A stretch of 64,000 nucleotides of DNA. Source: Salinarimonas sp. (GTDB lineage Bacteria; Pseudomonadota; Alphaproteobacteria; Rhizobiales; Beijerinckiaceae). The notes under the pieces were generated by a model that saw nothing but the letters and a program-made list of their open reading frames with translations, did not search any database and was not told where the DNA came from. Location of the stretch: contig NZ_CP157794.1 in NCBI RefSeq assembly GCF_040111675.1, positions 2,997,501 through 3,061,500 of the forward strand, given 5' to 3'. Positions 37,535 to 46,885 of the stretch are shown piece by piece. A program made the position numbers and the translations under genes. Positions within the stretch are counted from its first letter, which is position 1. Each line of letters starts with the position of its first letter.

Positions 37535-37993
37535 TCAGCCGAGCCGCCGCAGCAGCGGCCGCGCCGCCAGGGCCGCGACCGCCACCGGCAGCGCCGCCGC
37601 CAGATCGTCGACCATCACCCCGAGCGCGCCGGGGATCTCTTCCGTCAGCCCGATGGGCCACGGCTTCAGCCGGTCGAGCGCGACGTAGACGGCGAGGAGC
37701 GCCGCGGCGACGGGCGCACGGCGCGTCACGAGCAGGAAGAGCAGGAAGGCCGCGCCCGCGACCTCGTCGATGACGATGGTCCCGTCGTCGACGAGCCCCG
37801 TCGCGCCGGCCCAGACCGCGCTCGCCCAGAGACCGGCGAGGAGGATGGCGAGAAACGACGCCGCGCGGGCCCAGGCCGGCAGCGTCCGAGCAGCCCACAG
37901 CGCGGGCGCCGTCACGCCAACCGCCAGCGCCACGCGAAACGTTTCCACATGGCCGAGCCAGAAGACGGTGGCGACCGCCTCGGCGATGGTCAC
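37535..37993 (-). CDS. pgpA: phosphatidylglycerophosphatase A
   Basis: A 152-residue membrane phosphatase of the PgpA family, which dephosphorylates phosphatidylglycerophosphate to phosphatidylglycerol. The core DDGTIVIDEVAGAAF matches the family's D.G.IVIDE..G signature, and the C-terminal KPWPIGLTEE and GALGVMVDDLAAA motifs are also typical. The N-terminal part is shortened relative to the E. coli enzyme. It follows gatA by 22 bp on the same strand. Confidence 0.8.
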   Translation of the reverse strand: MTIAEAVATVFWLGHVETFRVALAVGVTAPALWAARTLPAWARAASFLAILLAGLWASAVWAGATGLVDDGTIVIDEVAGAAFLLFLLVTRRAPVAAALLAVYVALDRLKPWPIGLTEEIPGALGVMVDDLAAALPVAVAALAARPLLRRLG

Positions 37994-38015
37994 GACGAGC
38001 GGGGCGCCCAGCGCC

Positions 38016-39497
38016 TCACCCCCACCAGGGCTGCGGGTAGGTCACGCGGCCGGCGGCGTCCTCGATCACCTGGCCGGCGGCGAAGAGCGTCTCCTCGTCG
38101 AAGGCGCGGCCGATGAGCTGGAGTCCGAGGGGCAGGCCCTGCGCGTCGAAGCCGGCGGGAACGGAGATGCCGGGCAGGCCGGCCATGTTCACCGTCACCG
38201 TGAAGACGTCGTTGAGATACATCTCGACCGGGTCGCCCGAGCCCTTCTCGCCGATGCCGAAGGCGGCGGACGGCGTCGCGGGGGTGAGGATGGCGTCGAC
38301 GCCGTTCGCGTAGGCCTCCTCGAAGTCGCGCTTGATCAGGGTGCGGATCTTCTGGGCGCGCAGATAATAGGCGTCGTAATAGCCGGCCGAGAGCACGTAG
38401 GTGCCGATCATGACGCGGCGCTTGACCTCGCGGCCGAAGCCCTCTGCGCGGGTGTTCTCGTACATGTCGACGATGTCGCGGCCGGGGACGCGCAGGCCGT
38501 AGCGCACGCCGTCGTAGCGCGCGAGGTTGGAGGAGGCCTCCGCCGGCGCCACGATGTAGTAGGCCGGCAGGGCGTACTTGGTGTGCGGCAGCGAGATCTC
38601 GACGGTCTCGGCGCCGGCCTCGCGCAGCCAGGCCTGGCCCTGCTCCCAGAGCGCCTCGATCTCGGCCGGCATGCCGGGGACGCGGTATTCCTTCGGAATG
38701 CCGATCTTGAGCCCCCGCACGCCGCGGCCGACGGCGGCCTCGTAGTCGGGCACGGGCATGTCGGCGCAGGTCGTGTCCTTGGCGTCGGGGCCGGCCATGG
38801 CTTTGAGCATCATCGCCGAATCGCGCACGGTCTTGGCGATCGGGCCGGCCTGGTCCAGCGACGAGGCGAAGGCGACGATGCCCCAGCGCGAGCAGCGCCC
38901 GTAGGTCGGCTTGATGCCGACCGTCCCCGTGAAGGCCGCCGGCTGTCGGATCGAGCCGCCGGTGTCGGTCGCCGTCGCCGCGAGCGCGATCCGCGCCGAC
39001 ACCGCTGCGGCCGAGCCGCCGGAGGAGCCGCCGGGGACGAGCTGCGCGTCCGAGCCGGAACGCCGCCAGGGCGAGACCACCGGGCCGAAGGCGCTCGTCT
39101 CGTTCGACGAGCCCATGGCGAACTCGTCGCAATTGATCTTGCCGAGCATCACCGCGCCGGCCCGCCACAGATTGGCGGTCACCGTAGAGTCGTAGGCCGG
39201 CGTGAAGTCGTCGAGGATCTTGGAGCAGGCCGTCGAGCGCACGCCCTCGGTGCAGAACAGGTCCTTGACGCCGATGGGCAGGCCCTCGAGCGGGCCGGCC
39301 TCGCCCTCGGCGAGGCGGGCGTCGGAGGCGTCCGCCATCGCGAGCGCCTTCTCGGGCGTCTCGAGGACGTAGGCGTTGAGGGCGCGGGCCTTCTCCATCG
39401 CGTCGAGATGGGCCTGCGTCAGCTCGCGCGCCGAGAACGTCTTCTTGGCGAGCCCGTCGCGGGCCTCGGCGAGGGTGAGGTCGGTGAGATCGGTCAC
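38016..39497 (-). CDS. gatA: Asp-tRNA(Asn)/Glu-tRNA(Gln) amidotransferase subunit A
   Basis: A 493-residue amidase-signature protein that hydrolyses glutamine and supplies ammonia to GatB. The Ser-cisSer-Lys triad is Lys78 (GVKDLFC), Ser158 ([12 protein letters not shown]) and Ser182 (TGGSIRQPA). [16 protein letters not shown] region is present as [15 protein letters not shown]. It lies 51 bp after gatC on the same strand, the usual order. Confidence 0.96.
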   Translation of the reverse strand: MTDLTDLTLAEARDGLAKKTFSARELTQAHLDAMEKARALNAYVLETPEKALAMADASDARLAEGEAGPLEGLPIGVKDLFCTEGVRSTACSKILDDFTPAYDSTVTANLWRAGAVMLGKINCDEFAMGSSNETSAFGPVVSPWRRSGSDAQLVPGGSSGGSAAAVSARIALAATATDTGGSIRQPAAFTGTVGIKPTYGRCSRWGIVAFASSLDQAGPIAKTVRDSAMMLKAMAGPDAKDTTCADMPVPDYEAAVGRGVRGLKIGIPKEYRVPGMPAEIEALWEQGQAWLREAGAETVEISLPHTKYALPAYYIVAPAEASSNLARYDGVRYGLRVPGRDIVDMYENTRAEGFGREVKRRVMIGTYVLSAGYYDAYYLRAQKIRTLIKRDFEEAYANGVDAILTPATPSAAFGIGEKGSGDPVEMYLNDVFTVTVNMAGLPGISVPAGFDAQGLPLGLQLIGRAFDEETLFAAGQVIEDAAGRVTYPQPWWG

Positions 39498-39548
39498 GGA
39501 AATGCTCTCGGTGTGCGGCGGCGCGGGCGGGCGGGCGTGCTCCGGGGT

Positions 39549-39836
39549 CTACTCGACCACCTTGGGGACCATGAAGAAATGGTCCTCGGTCGCAGGCGCG
39601 TTGGCGACGATGGCGTCGGCCTTGTCGCCGTCGGTGACGCCGTCCTCGCGGGTCTTGATGCGCATCGGCGTCACCGAGGTCATCGGCTCGACGTCGCGGA
39701 CGTCCACCTCGGAGAGCTGCTCGACGAAGGCGAGGATCGCGTTGAGCTCGCCCTGGAGGTGCGGCACGTCCGCGTCGGTCACGGCGATGCGGGCCAGGCG
39801 CGCGATGCGCCTCACGGTGTCGGTGTCGACGGACAT
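39549..39836 (-). CDS. gatC: Asp-tRNA(Asn)/Glu-tRNA(Gln) amidotransferase subunit C
   Basis: A 95-residue GatC that links GatA and GatB. The start [19 protein letters not shown] and the middle [16 protein letters not shown] are family signatures; the C-terminus [14 protein letters not shown] packs against GatA. First gene of the gatCA pair. Confidence 0.95.
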   Translation of the reverse strand: MSVDTDTVRRIARLARIAVTDADVPHLQGELNAILAFVEQLSEVDVRDVEPMTSVTPMRIKTREDGVTDGDKADAIVANAPATEDHFFMVPKVVE

Positions 39837-39918
39837 GTCTCTTCCAAGCCGGCTGGAGGTCGGGTCGCGCCGGCTATATCATCGCCGCCCGACAGGGAGC
39901 AACCGCCCGGGAGGAGGC

Positions 39919-40548
39919 ATGATCATCGCCCGCTGGAGCCACCCCGCGCAGCGCGCCGAGGTCGCGACGATCCTCCCGGACGGATGCGTCGACCTGATCC
40001 TCGTGCGCGACCGGGACGGCCGGGTGCGCCCGCGCGTCTCCGCGCTGATGGACGGGCCCACGCCCGTGCGCATCGCGGCGGGCGCCGCCTATCACGGCTT
40101 CCGGCTCCTGCCCGGCGCGCGCATCGACGCCACCGCGCTCTCGGCGGCCGCAGCGGCCGCAGGGAACGACGAGGCGCTGCTCCTGGACCGGCTACCCGAA
40201 TTCGCCTTTCGCTCGCAGGTCCTGGCCGACGCGCTCGCGCATCTCGCGCAGGCGCGCAGCGTCACCGACGCCGCCGGACGCGCTGGCGTCCGCGCCCGCA
40301 CGCTGCAGCGCGTGACGTTGCGCGAGACGAGCCGAGGCCCCGATTTCTGGCGCCGCCTCGCGCGCGCCCGCCGTGCCGCCCGGCGGGCGATCGCCGGCGA
40401 GCCGCTGGCGGACATCGCGGCGGACGAGGGCTATTGCGATCAGGCGCATATGACGCGCGAGCTCGTCCGCTGGTTCGGCGCGTCTCCGTGGCGCCTCGCG
40501 CGCGATGCGCGGCTCGCCGCGCAGCTCGCGGAGGTCGGTTACGCCTGA
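39919..40548 (+). CDS. AraC-family HTH transcriptional regulator (short form)
   Basis: A 209-residue putative regulator. The N-terminal segment (1-90) begins IIARWSHPAQRAEVATILPDGCVDLI, typical of a small ligand- or partner-binding domain found in short AraC proteins. The C-terminal two-HTH AraC domain is visible in ADALAHLAQARSVTDAAGRAGVRARTLQR and IAADEGYCDQAHMTRELVRWFGASPWRL. A GAGGAGG ribosome site precedes the ATG. It is convergent with a VOC-family gene, overlapping its stop by 10 bp, which could be its target, though this is not shown. Confidence 0.8.
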   Translation: MIIARWSHPAQRAEVATILPDGCVDLILVRDRDGRVRPRVSALMDGPTPVRIAAGAAYHGFRLLPGARIDATALSAAAAAAGNDEALLLDRLPEFAFRSQVLADALAHLAQARSVTDAAGRAGVRARTLQRVTLRETSRGPDFWRRLARARRAARRAIAGEPLADIAADEGYCDQAHMTRELVRWFGASPWRLARDARLAAQLAEVGYA

Positions 40549-40928
40549 GGCGTCACCGGCGAGCAGATCTCGACGAGGTAGCCGTCCGCGTCCGCGACAT
40601 AGGACGTGGTTTGTCCCCAGGGCTCCTCGCGCGGCTCCTGAACCGGACGGGCCCCGGCCGCGACCGCGCGGGCGTAGGCGGCCGGGACGTCGCCCGTTTC
40701 GAAGGCGATCTCGAAGGTGGGCGCTTTCGCGTCCGGCGCGGCGGGCGCCTTGCCCAGCTCGCGCATCAACCGACGCGAGGAGAACGACAGCGTCGTCGCG
40801 CCGGTGGCGAGCTCGCCGTAATCCCCCGAGGGGTGCAGCATGCCCCGCTCGAGCCCAAAGGCCCGCTCGTAGAAGACGAGGGTCGCCTCGACATCGTCGA
40901 CGTAGAGAATCGTGTATTTCAGCTTCAT
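40539..40928 (-). CDS. VOC-family (glyoxalase/bleomycin-resistance fold) protein
   Basis: A 129-residue single-domain protein with the vicinal oxygen chelate pattern: LKYTILYVDDVEATLVFYERAFGL at the start and SYVADADGYLVEICSPV at the end. The family includes glyoxalases, dioxygenases and antibiotic-binding proteins; metal ligands are not obvious (no His in the first strand) so function is open. It overlaps the convergent AraC-like gene by 10 bp. Confidence 0.8.
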   Translation of the reverse strand: MKLKYTILYVDDVEATLVFYERAFGLERGMLHPSGDYGELATGATTLSFSSRRLMRELGKAPAAPDAKAPTFEIAFETGDVPAAYARAVAAGARPVQEPREEPWGQTTSYVADADGYLVEICSPVTPQA

Positions 40929-41120
40929 CGTCGCCTCTCCCAGGGGTCGGGCAGCGACGCTCCCACGCGCGCGGGCCGGCGTCTTGGAGAAACGCGACAC
41001 AGGCGCTCACCGCGCGATGACCGTCCCCTCGCGGTGACGCGCACTCGTGACCCGGTCCGTCATCGGGACGAACCGACCGACACCATCCCATCGGGTAGAG
41101 CCGCAGCTGTTCGCTGTCAT

Positions 41121-41197
41121 TGGCGACCCCGCCTGGGCTCGAACCAGGGACCTAGTGCTTAGAAGGCACTTGCTCTATCCAGCTGAGCTACGGGGCC
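41121..41197 (-). tRNA. tRNA-Arg (anticodon TCT)
   Basis: The minus strand folds into a full cloverleaf: acceptor GGCCCCG/CGGGGTC (one G-T pair), D arm AGCTCAGCTGGATAGAGC, anticodon stem AGTGC/GCACT with loop CTTCTAA (anticodon TCT) and T arm with GGTTCGAGCCC. CCA is encoded. Length is 77 nt. Confidence 0.96.
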
Positions 41198-41254
41198 GTC
41201 GGGGGCAAGGGATAGCAGCGGGGGCGGCGGGGCGCAAACCGGCCGCGCCCGCGC

Positions 41255-41560
41255 TCAATGCGTCCAGGGCGTGACGCGGTTGTGCTTGAAATTGTCGGAA
41301 TAGGAGATGACCTTGCGGGTCGGCTCCTCCGGTTCGTCCACGATGTAGGCGATGCCCTCGCGCTCGGCGTAGGCGATGGCCTGCTCCTTGGTGTCGAAGG
41401 TCAGCTGCACCTGCTGGCGCGTGTCGGTGGACGTCGTCCAGCCCATCAGGGGCTCGATCTGGCGCGGGCTCTCCGGGTCGAAGCGCAGCACCCAGCGCTT
41501 GGTGCGCGCCTTGCCCGAGGAGGTGGCGCCGCGCGAAGGCTTGAAGATGCGTGCGGTCAT
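41255..41560 (-). CDS. NDUFS4-like complex I accessory subunit (ETC complex I subunit)
   Basis: A 101-residue protein of the ETC_C1_NDUFS4 family. AR IFKPSRGATSSGKARTKRW-type start, LRFDPESPRQIEPLMGWTTS and AIAYAEREGIAY are typical of alphaproteobacterial homologues of the mitochondrial 18-kDa subunit of NADH:ubiquinone oxidoreductase. It sits at the matrix/cytosolic arm of complex I and helps assembly or stability. It is a stand-alone gene between two tRNA genes, not with the nuo operon. ATG 41560 is used; an upstream in-frame extension is not conserved-looking. Confidence 0.88.
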   Translation of the reverse strand: MTARIFKPSRGATSSGKARTKRWVLRFDPESPRQIEPLMGWTTSTDTRQQVQLTFDTKEQAIAYAEREGIAYIVDEPEEPTRKVISYSDNFKHNRVTPWTH

Positions 41561-41613
41561 GGCGGCCTCTCGAACCTCTCCCGTGTGTACGCTCGGCACG
41601 AACAGGGCCGGAC

Positions 41614-41690
41614 TGGTCGGGGCGGCCGGATTCGAACCAGCGACCCTCTGCTCCCAAAGCAGATGCGCTACCAGGCTGCGCTACGCCCCG
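41614..41690 (-). tRNA. tRNA-Pro (anticodon TGG)
   Basis: The minus strand folds as tRNA: acceptor CGGGGCG/CGCCCCG, D arm TAGCGCAGCCTGGTAGCGCA, anticodon stem TCTGC/GCAGA with loop TTTGGGA (anticodon TGG), T arm GGTTCGAATCC. CCA is encoded. 77 nt. Confidence 0.96.
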
Positions 41691-41805
41691 ACATGCCGGC
41701 GCTCCCGTCGAGATAGAATTTCGGGTCGCGCGGCGCAAGCGATTTGTCGCCGGCCGCGGCAGGGAACGGGTTGCGCTACGGATGCGAACGGCTAGGCTGC
41801 CGGCC

Positions 41806-42645
41806 ATGTCCGCTTCACTCGATCCCGCCGCGCCGGACGGCGCCGTCGCGACCCGCCGCAGGCCCTGCCCGATCTGTCGGGAGGAGAACGCCGGCGCGTC
41901 GCCGCTGCCCTACGGCCGGGACGGCTGGGACGTGGTCGCGTGCCGGGGCTGCGGCTTCCCGCACCTCGCCGTGGTCCCCGAAACCGAGGCGCTCGTCGAG
42001 ACGCTCGCGTGGGAAGCGCAGTTCGCGCGCGAGGGAGCGCGGCGCAAGACCAAGCAGCCCGTGCTTCATTGGCTCGACCGCAAGACCCGCTGGCGGCTGC
42101 ATCTGTTTCCGCGAACCGAAGGCGTGGATCTGCTCGATCGCGCGGCGCCGAGCGGGCCGGCGCTCGATCTGGGCTGCGGCACGGGCTCCAACCTCGCGCG
42201 CTTCGCGCCGCGCTTCACACCGTACGGCGTCGAGATCTCCAAGGCGCTGGCCGCCCAGGCCGACGCCTACGCGAGGGAACGGGGCGGTCACGTGGTCCAC
42301 GCCTCGGCGCTGGAGGGCATCGCCGCCTTCCCGGACGGCTTTTTCGCCGCGGCGCTGCTGCGCTCGTATCTCGAGCACGATTGGCAGGCTCGCGAGGTGC
42401 TCGCCGCGCTCCACGCCAAGATGCGACCCGGCGGGCTCGCGGCCGTGAAGGTGCCGAACTACGGCAGCGTCAACCGGCGCGTCATGGGCAGGCGCTGGTG
42501 CGGCTTCCGGCTGCCGGACCACGTCAACTACTTCGATCCCGCCTCGCTGCGCCGCCTGGCCGAGGACGTCGGGTTCACCGTGCGAATCCGCTGGCGCCAC
42601 GCCCTGCCGTTCGACGACAACCTCATCGCCATCCTCGAGCGGTGA
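41806..42645 (+). CDS. class I SAM-dependent methyltransferase with N-terminal zinc-ribbon-like motif
   Basis: A 279-residue protein. CPICREENAG and VACRGCGFPHL (about 25-60) form a CxxC...CxxC zinc-ribbon-like segment, common in methyltransferases acting on sugars or polyketide chains. The SAM motif I is ALDLGCGTGSNLARFAPRF (about 118-136). GGLAAVKVPNYGSVNRRVMGRRW and DHVNYFDPASLRRLAEDVGF are typical of methyltransf_23-type enzymes. Substrate unknown. An alternative start at 41782 adds eight residues. Confidence 0.83.
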   Translation: MSASLDPAAPDGAVATRRRPCPICREENAGASPLPYGRDGWDVVACRGCGFPHLAVVPETEALVETLAWEAQFAREGARRKTKQPVLHWLDRKTRWRLHLFPRTEGVDLLDRAAPSGPALDLGCGTGSNLARFAPRFTPYGVEISKALAAQADAYARERGGHVVHASALEGIAAFPDGFFAAALLRSYLEHDWQAREVLAALHAKMRPGGLAAVKVPNYGSVNRRVMGRRWCGFRLPDHVNYFDPASLRRLAEDVGFTVRIRWRHALPFDDNLIAILER

Positions 42646-42655
42646 GCGCCGCGCC

Positions 42656-43135
42656 TCATTCGGCGAAGAGCGGATGCTCCACCCGGTCGCCCGCCGCGAT
42701 GCCGAGGCGGCGCGCGGTGCCGGCGTTGAGCTCGAGCACCGAGAGCACCGGCTGGCCGGAGGAGATGGTGCGCTCCGACAAGGGCTCGGTGTCCGCGGCG
42801 ATGCGCACGATCTCGCCGGTCTCCGAGATGAACAGCATGTCGAGGGGGATGTAGGTGTTGCGCATCCACATCGAGACGGGCTGCACCCGGCCGAAATCGA
42901 ACAGCATGCCCTGCTCCGCGGGCATGGAGCGGCGGAACATCAGCCCGCGCGAGCGCTCCTCCGGCGTCGCCGCGAGCTCCACCTGGAATTCATGCCGGCC
43001 CTCGTCGGTGACGACGGCGAGCGGCTGCAGCTCCTGCGCCGAGGCGGTCGCGAGGCCGACGAGGACGAGCGCGCAGAGCGCGACGAGTGCGGCCGCGAGA
43101 CCGCGCGCGGGGGTGAGAGCGGGGGAACGCGTCAC
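42656..43135 (-). CDS. DUF192 family exported protein
   Basis: A 159-residue protein with a signal peptide or anchor (residues 12-33, LAAALVALCALVLVGLATAS). The DUF192 domain includes EFQVELAATPEERSRGLMFRRSMP, MLFDF, and SMWMRNTYIPLDMLFI, ending VLELNAGTARRLGIAAGD. The function of this widely spread family is unknown. It lies 13 bp after the cold-shock gene on the same strand, an arrangement seen in many Hyphomicrobiales, so the two are probably cotranscribed. Confidence 0.9.
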   Translation of the reverse strand: MTRSPALTPARGLAAALVALCALVLVGLATASAQELQPLAVVTDEGRHEFQVELAATPEERSRGLMFRRSMPAEQGMLFDFGRVQPVSMWMRNTYIPLDMLFISETGEIVRIAADTEPLSERTISSGQPVLSVLELNAGTARRLGIAAGDRVEHPLFAE

Positions 43136-43148
43136 GCGGAGAGGTCCG

Positions 43149-43823
43149 TCAGTGCGAGGACGGCAGCGCGCTGTCCACCATGCGCACCTCGGCCGCCATC
43201 AGGCCTTTCGGCCCGTCGCCGTAGCGCACGTAGACCTCCTCGCCGGGCTTGAGCTCGGCGATGCCGTAGCGCCGGAGCGTCTCCATGTGGACGAAGATGT
43301 CCGGCGTGCCGTCGCCGCGGGTGAGGAAACCGAAGCCGCGCAGGCGGTTGAACCACTTGCACACGGCGCGCTCGAGCCCGCTCGTCGGCGTCACCGTGAC
43401 GTGGGTGCGCGCCATCGGCAGCTCGGAGGGGTGGACGGCGGAACTCTCGTCGAGGGAGAGGATGCGGAAGGCCTGGAAGCCCCGCGGCCGCTGCACGGCC
43501 TCGACGACGATCCGCGCGCCCTCCGCCGCGGTCTGGTAGCCGTCGCGCCTGAGGCAGGTGACGTGGAGCAGAACGTCCGGCAAGCCGTTGTCCGGGACGA
43601 TGAACCCGAAGCCCTTGGCCACGTCGAACCACTTGATCACGCCCGCGATCTCGATGAGCTCGACCGGACGTTCGCCAGCGCCGTCCGCCGGGCGCGCAGC
43701 AGGAGAGACCTGGGACGCGCTGGACCCCTGGGAGGAAACGGCCGCGACCTCGTCGCCGGCCGGCTTGCGATCGACATTCACGCCTCGCGCGTCCGCCGAT
43801 CCCTGGTCGAATTCGTCAGACAT
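43149..43823 (-). CDS. dual cold-shock-domain protein
   Basis: A 224-residue protein with a disordered N-terminus (1-55) and two cold-shock domains: domain 1 (about 58-125; [31 protein letters not shown]) and domain 2 (about 145-215; [30 protein letters not shown]). The RNP1-like GFGFI/GFGFL motifs bind single-stranded nucleic acid. Two-domain cold-shock proteins of this kind are typical of Hyphomicrobiales. The upstream 140 bp (43824-43960) is unusually AT-rich for this window, which fits a long structured leader of the cold-shock type. Confidence 0.9.
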   Translation of the reverse strand: MSDEFDQGSADARGVNVDRKPAGDEVAAVSSQGSSASQVSPAARPADGAGERPVELIEIAGVIKWFDVAKGFGFIVPDNGLPDVLLHVTCLRRDGYQTAAEGARIVVEAVQRPRGFQAFRILSLDESSAVHPSELPMARTHVTVTPTSGLERAVCKWFNRLRGFGFLTRGDGTPDIFVHMETLRRYGIAELKPGEEVYVRYGDGPKGLMAAEVRMVDSALPSSH

Positions 43824-44087
43824 GCACTACACCGATCGAACCACGCCGCCTGATTCTTAAAAACAGGATAACACTCTATTTCGGGAACGAAAGCCCGAAA
43901 GATCGGCAAAACCGCAGCTCGTTGCAAGTCTAATAAAATCAGAAGCGATCCCATAGACTTGTGCGGCGATGTGCAGAGCCCGATTCGACTGTCCCGGGGC
44001 GCTTTCGCGCCCGTGCGCGGGGTGGCCGGTCAAGAATCGGGCGACAATGCGGCGTCCTCATGCGACGCCAGGACGCAAGGAGAGGGC

Positions 44088-45074
44088 ATGAAGGTCGTCG
44101 GAGCGGGCGAGACCCGCAGCGCGGGCAAGAGGCGTTTCGCGGCGGTGGACGCGGCGCGCGGCGTCGCCCTCCTCGCCATGATCGTCTACCACTTCGCCTG
44201 GGACCTCTGGTTCTACGGCTTCACCGCGGTCGAGATCCCCTTCGACCCGTTCTGGCGCAATTTCGCCCGCGCCATCGCCGCCTCCTTCCTGATCCTCGTG
44301 GGCGTGAGCCTCGTCCTCGCCCACGACGCGGGTCTCGAGCCCCGCGCCTTCCTGCGCCGGCTCGCCAAGGTCGCGGGCGCCGCCGCGCTGATCACGCTCG
44401 CCACCTGGCTCGTCTTTCCGGCGAGCTTCATCTTCTTCGGCATCCTGCACATGATCGCGGTGGGGAGCGTGCTCGCCCTCCCCTTCCTGCGGCTCCACCC
44501 GGCGCTCTCCGCGCTCGCCGCCGCGGCCGTGCTCGGGGCGCCGATCCTGTACGCGGACCCCGCCTTCGACACCCGCTGGCTCGCCTGGATCGGCTTCTTC
44601 GAGACGCCGCCCGACACCAACGATTTCGAGCCGGTCTTCCCCTGGCTCGCCGCCGTGCTCGCGGGCGTGGCGCTCGGGCGCGTCATGATGGGCACGCGCC
44701 TGCGCGAGCGGGTGGCGGCGATGCGGGCGGAGGGGCGGATCGGGCGCGGGCTCGTCTGGATGGGGCGCTGGAGCCTGGTGATCTACCTCCTGCACCAGCC
44801 GATCCTGATGGGGGCGCTCTACCCGGTCGCGCTCGCCCTCGATCCGCGCGCGGGGCAGCTCGCCGGCCAATGCCGCGCGGCCTGCGAGGCGTCCGGCAAC
44901 GGCGCGGATTTCTGCGCCCGCTATTGCGATTGCGCGCTGGGCGAGCTCGAGGCGCGGGGCCTGACGGACCTGGCCGCACGCGGGCCCGCCACCCCGGAGG
45001 ATCAGGCGCGCTTCGACGCCGTCGTCGACGGCTGCGTCGCGCAGACCCTCCGTGAGAGCCCGCCGCCGGACTGA
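44088..45074 (+). CDS. DUF1624 / heparan-alpha-glucosaminide acetyltransferase-like membrane protein
   Basis: A 328-residue polytopic membrane protein. FAAVDAARGVALLAMIVYHFAWDLWFYGF is the classic start of the DUF1624 (HGSNAT catalytic-like) family; about seven helices follow, with FGILHMIAVGSVLALPFLRL and SLVIYLLHQPILMGALY. The family is thought to move acyl groups across membranes, but bacterial substrates are unknown. A cysteine-rich tail (about 268-300: CRAACEAS...FCARYCDCALGELEARGL) with six cysteines lies after the last helix. AAGGAGAG precedes the ATG. Confidence 0.82.
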   Translation: MKVVGAGETRSAGKRRFAAVDAARGVALLAMIVYHFAWDLWFYGFTAVEIPFDPFWRNFARAIAASFLILVGVSLVLAHDAGLEPRAFLRRLAKVAGAAALITLATWLVFPASFIFFGILHMIAVGSVLALPFLRLHPALSALAAAAVLGAPILYADPAFDTRWLAWIGFFETPPDTNDFEPVFPWLAAVLAGVALGRVMMGTRLRERVAAMRAEGRIGRGLVWMGRWSLVIYLLHQPILMGALYPVALALDPRAGQLAGQCRAACEASGNGADFCARYCDCALGELEARGLTDLAARGPATPEDQARFDAVVDGCVAQTLRESPPPD

Positions 45075-45085
45075 GCGGCGCGCGC

Positions 45086-45655
45086 TCAGTCCTTGGCGCG
45101 CTCGACGTAGGAGCCGTCCTCGGTCATCACCACGATGCGCGTGCCGGCGGAGATATGCGGCGGCACCATGGTGCGCACGCCGTTGTTGAGCATGGCCGGC
45201 TTGTAGGACGACGAGGCCGTCTGCCCCTTCACCACCGGCTCGGTCTCGACGACCTCGAAGACGACGCGCTGGGGCAGCTCGATGGCGATGGCGACGCCCT
45301 CGTGCAGCTTCAGCGAGACCGTCATGCCCTCCTGGAGATAGGCGGCCTGATCGCCGATGTCGTCGCGCGACATGGTGACCTGGTCGAACGTCTCCGGGTT
45401 CATGAAGTGGAAGCCCTCGCCGTCCTCGTAGAGGAACTGGTGGTCGCGATCCTCGACGGTCGCCTTCTCCACCTGCTCGGTGGTGCGGTAGCGCTCGGAC
45501 ACCTTGGTGCCGTCCGAGATGCGGCGCATGTCGAGCTGGGTGACCGGCGTGCCCTTGCCGGGATGGATGTTCTGGGCGGTGAGGACCACGTAGAGCTTGC
45601 CGTCCACGTCGACGACGTTGCCCTTGCGCAGGGAGCTCGCGATGACCTTGGCCAT
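45086..45655 (-). CDS. efp: translation elongation factor P
   Basis: A 189-residue EF-P that rescues ribosomes stalled at polyproline. Three KOW/OB-like domains fit the usual length. Lys34 at the loop tip in [11 protein letters not shown] is the residue beta-lysylated by EpmA with EpmB, both encoded next door, so the modified form is expected. [23 protein letters not shown] and the C-terminal [20 protein letters not shown] are typical. It diverges from epmA across a 171-bp spacer. Confidence 0.97.
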   Translation of the reverse strand: MAKVIASSLRKGNVVDVDGKLYVVLTAQNIHPGKGTPVTQLDMRRISDGTKVSERYRTTEQVEKATVEDRDHQFLYEDGEGFHFMNPETFDQVTMSRDDIGDQAAYLQEGMTVSLKLHEGVAIAIELPQRVVFEVVETEPVVKGQTASSSYKPAMLNNGVRTMVPPHISAGTRIVVMTEDGSYVERAKD

Positions 45656-45826
45656 GTCTCTTCCACTTCGTGTGCGCCGCGTCCCGCGGCCGAATGATGT
45701 CGCCGGGCTTGAACCCGCTCGGGGAGCGCATTAACCCACGAGGCGCGCCGGGTCTAGTGAGCCGGCGGCACGGTCCCCCGCGGCTTTCGTCCGGCACGGG
45801 GCCGAACCTCACGGAGATGGTCGACG

Positions 45827-46885
45827 GTGAACGCCCCCTCCCCGTTCTGGGATCCGGCCCGTCACGCCGACCGCAGGCCCTTCCTCCTGGGCCGCGGCGC
45901 GGTGACCGCGGCCGTGCGCGCGCATTTCTCCCGCGACGGCTTCATCGAGGTCGAGACCGCGTCCCTGCAGGTCTCGCCCGGCAACGAGGCGCATCTCCAC
46001 GCCTTCGAGACGCGGCTCGCCGGCCCCGCCGGGGAGAGCGCGCCGGTCTACCTGCACACCTCGCCCGAATTCGCCTGCAAGAAGCTGCTCGCGGCGGGGG
46101 AGCGCAAGCTCTTCACCCTCGCCCGCGTCTGGCGCAACCGCGAGCGCGGGCCGCTGCACCATCCCGAGTTCACGATGCTGGAATGGTATCGCGCCGACGC
46201 GCCCTACGAGACGCTCTTTTCCGATTGCGCCGCCCTCCTCGCCGCCGCCGCGGACGCGACCGGAGCGCGGCTGTTCTCCTGGCGCGGGATCGACTGCGAT
46301 CCGCGCGCGGAGCCGGAAGTGGTCACGGTGGCGGAGGCGTTCGAGCGCTTCGCCGGGATCGGCCTGCTGGCGACGGTGGACGCGGCCGGCGGCTCCGATC
46401 GCGACGCCCTCGCCGCGCAGGCGCGCGCCGCCGGGCTGCGCATCGCCGAGGACGACACGTGGGCCGACGTGTTCTCCAAGGTCCTGGTCGAGCGTATCGA
46501 GCCGCGGCTCGGGACCGGGCGGCCGACCGTGCTCGCCGAGTACCCGGTCTGCGAGGCCGCCCTCGCCCGCGCGAGCGCCCGCGACCCGCGCGCGGCCGAG
46601 CGCTTCGAGCTCTACGCCTGCGGCGTCGAGCTCGCCAACGGCTTCGGGGAGCTGACCGATCCGGCCGAGCAGCGCCGGCGTTTCGCCATCGAGATGGATG
46701 AGAAGGCGCGGGTCTACGGCGAGCGCTATCCGCTCGACGAGGATTTCCTCGCGGCGCTCGCCCGGATGCCGGAGGCGTCGGGCTGCGCCCTCGGCTTCGA
46801 CCGGCTCTGCGTGCTCGCCACCGGCGCGCGGCGGATCGAGGACGTGCTGTGGGCGCCGGTCGCCGATCCGTGGGAGACGACATGA
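45827..46885 (+). CDS. epmA: EF-P lysine aminoacylase (EF-P-(R)-beta-lysine ligase)
   Basis: A 352-residue class II lysyl-tRNA-synthetase paralogue lacking the anticodon-binding domain (also known as GenX, YjeA or PoxA). VRAHFSRDGFIEVETASLQVSPGNEAHL is motif 2 region-like; FTLARVWRNRERGPLHHPEFTMLEWYR is class II motif 2 and GCALGFDRLCVLATG is motif 3. It attaches (R)-beta-lysine to EF-P Lys34. The stop codon overlaps epmB (ATGA), so both are coupled. Confidence 0.93.
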   Translation: MNAPSPFWDPARHADRRPFLLGRGAVTAAVRAHFSRDGFIEVETASLQVSPGNEAHLHAFETRLAGPAGESAPVYLHTSPEFACKKLLAAGERKLFTLARVWRNRERGPLHHPEFTMLEWYRADAPYETLFSDCAALLAAAADATGARLFSWRGIDCDPRAEPEVVTVAEAFERFAGIGLLATVDAAGGSDRDALAAQARAAGLRIAEDDTWADVFSKVLVERIEPRLGTGRPTVLAEYPVCEAALARASARDPRAAERFELYACGVELANGFGELTDPAEQRRRFAIEMDEKARVYGERYPLDEDFLAALARMPEASGCALGFDRLCVLATGARRIEDVLWAPVADPWETT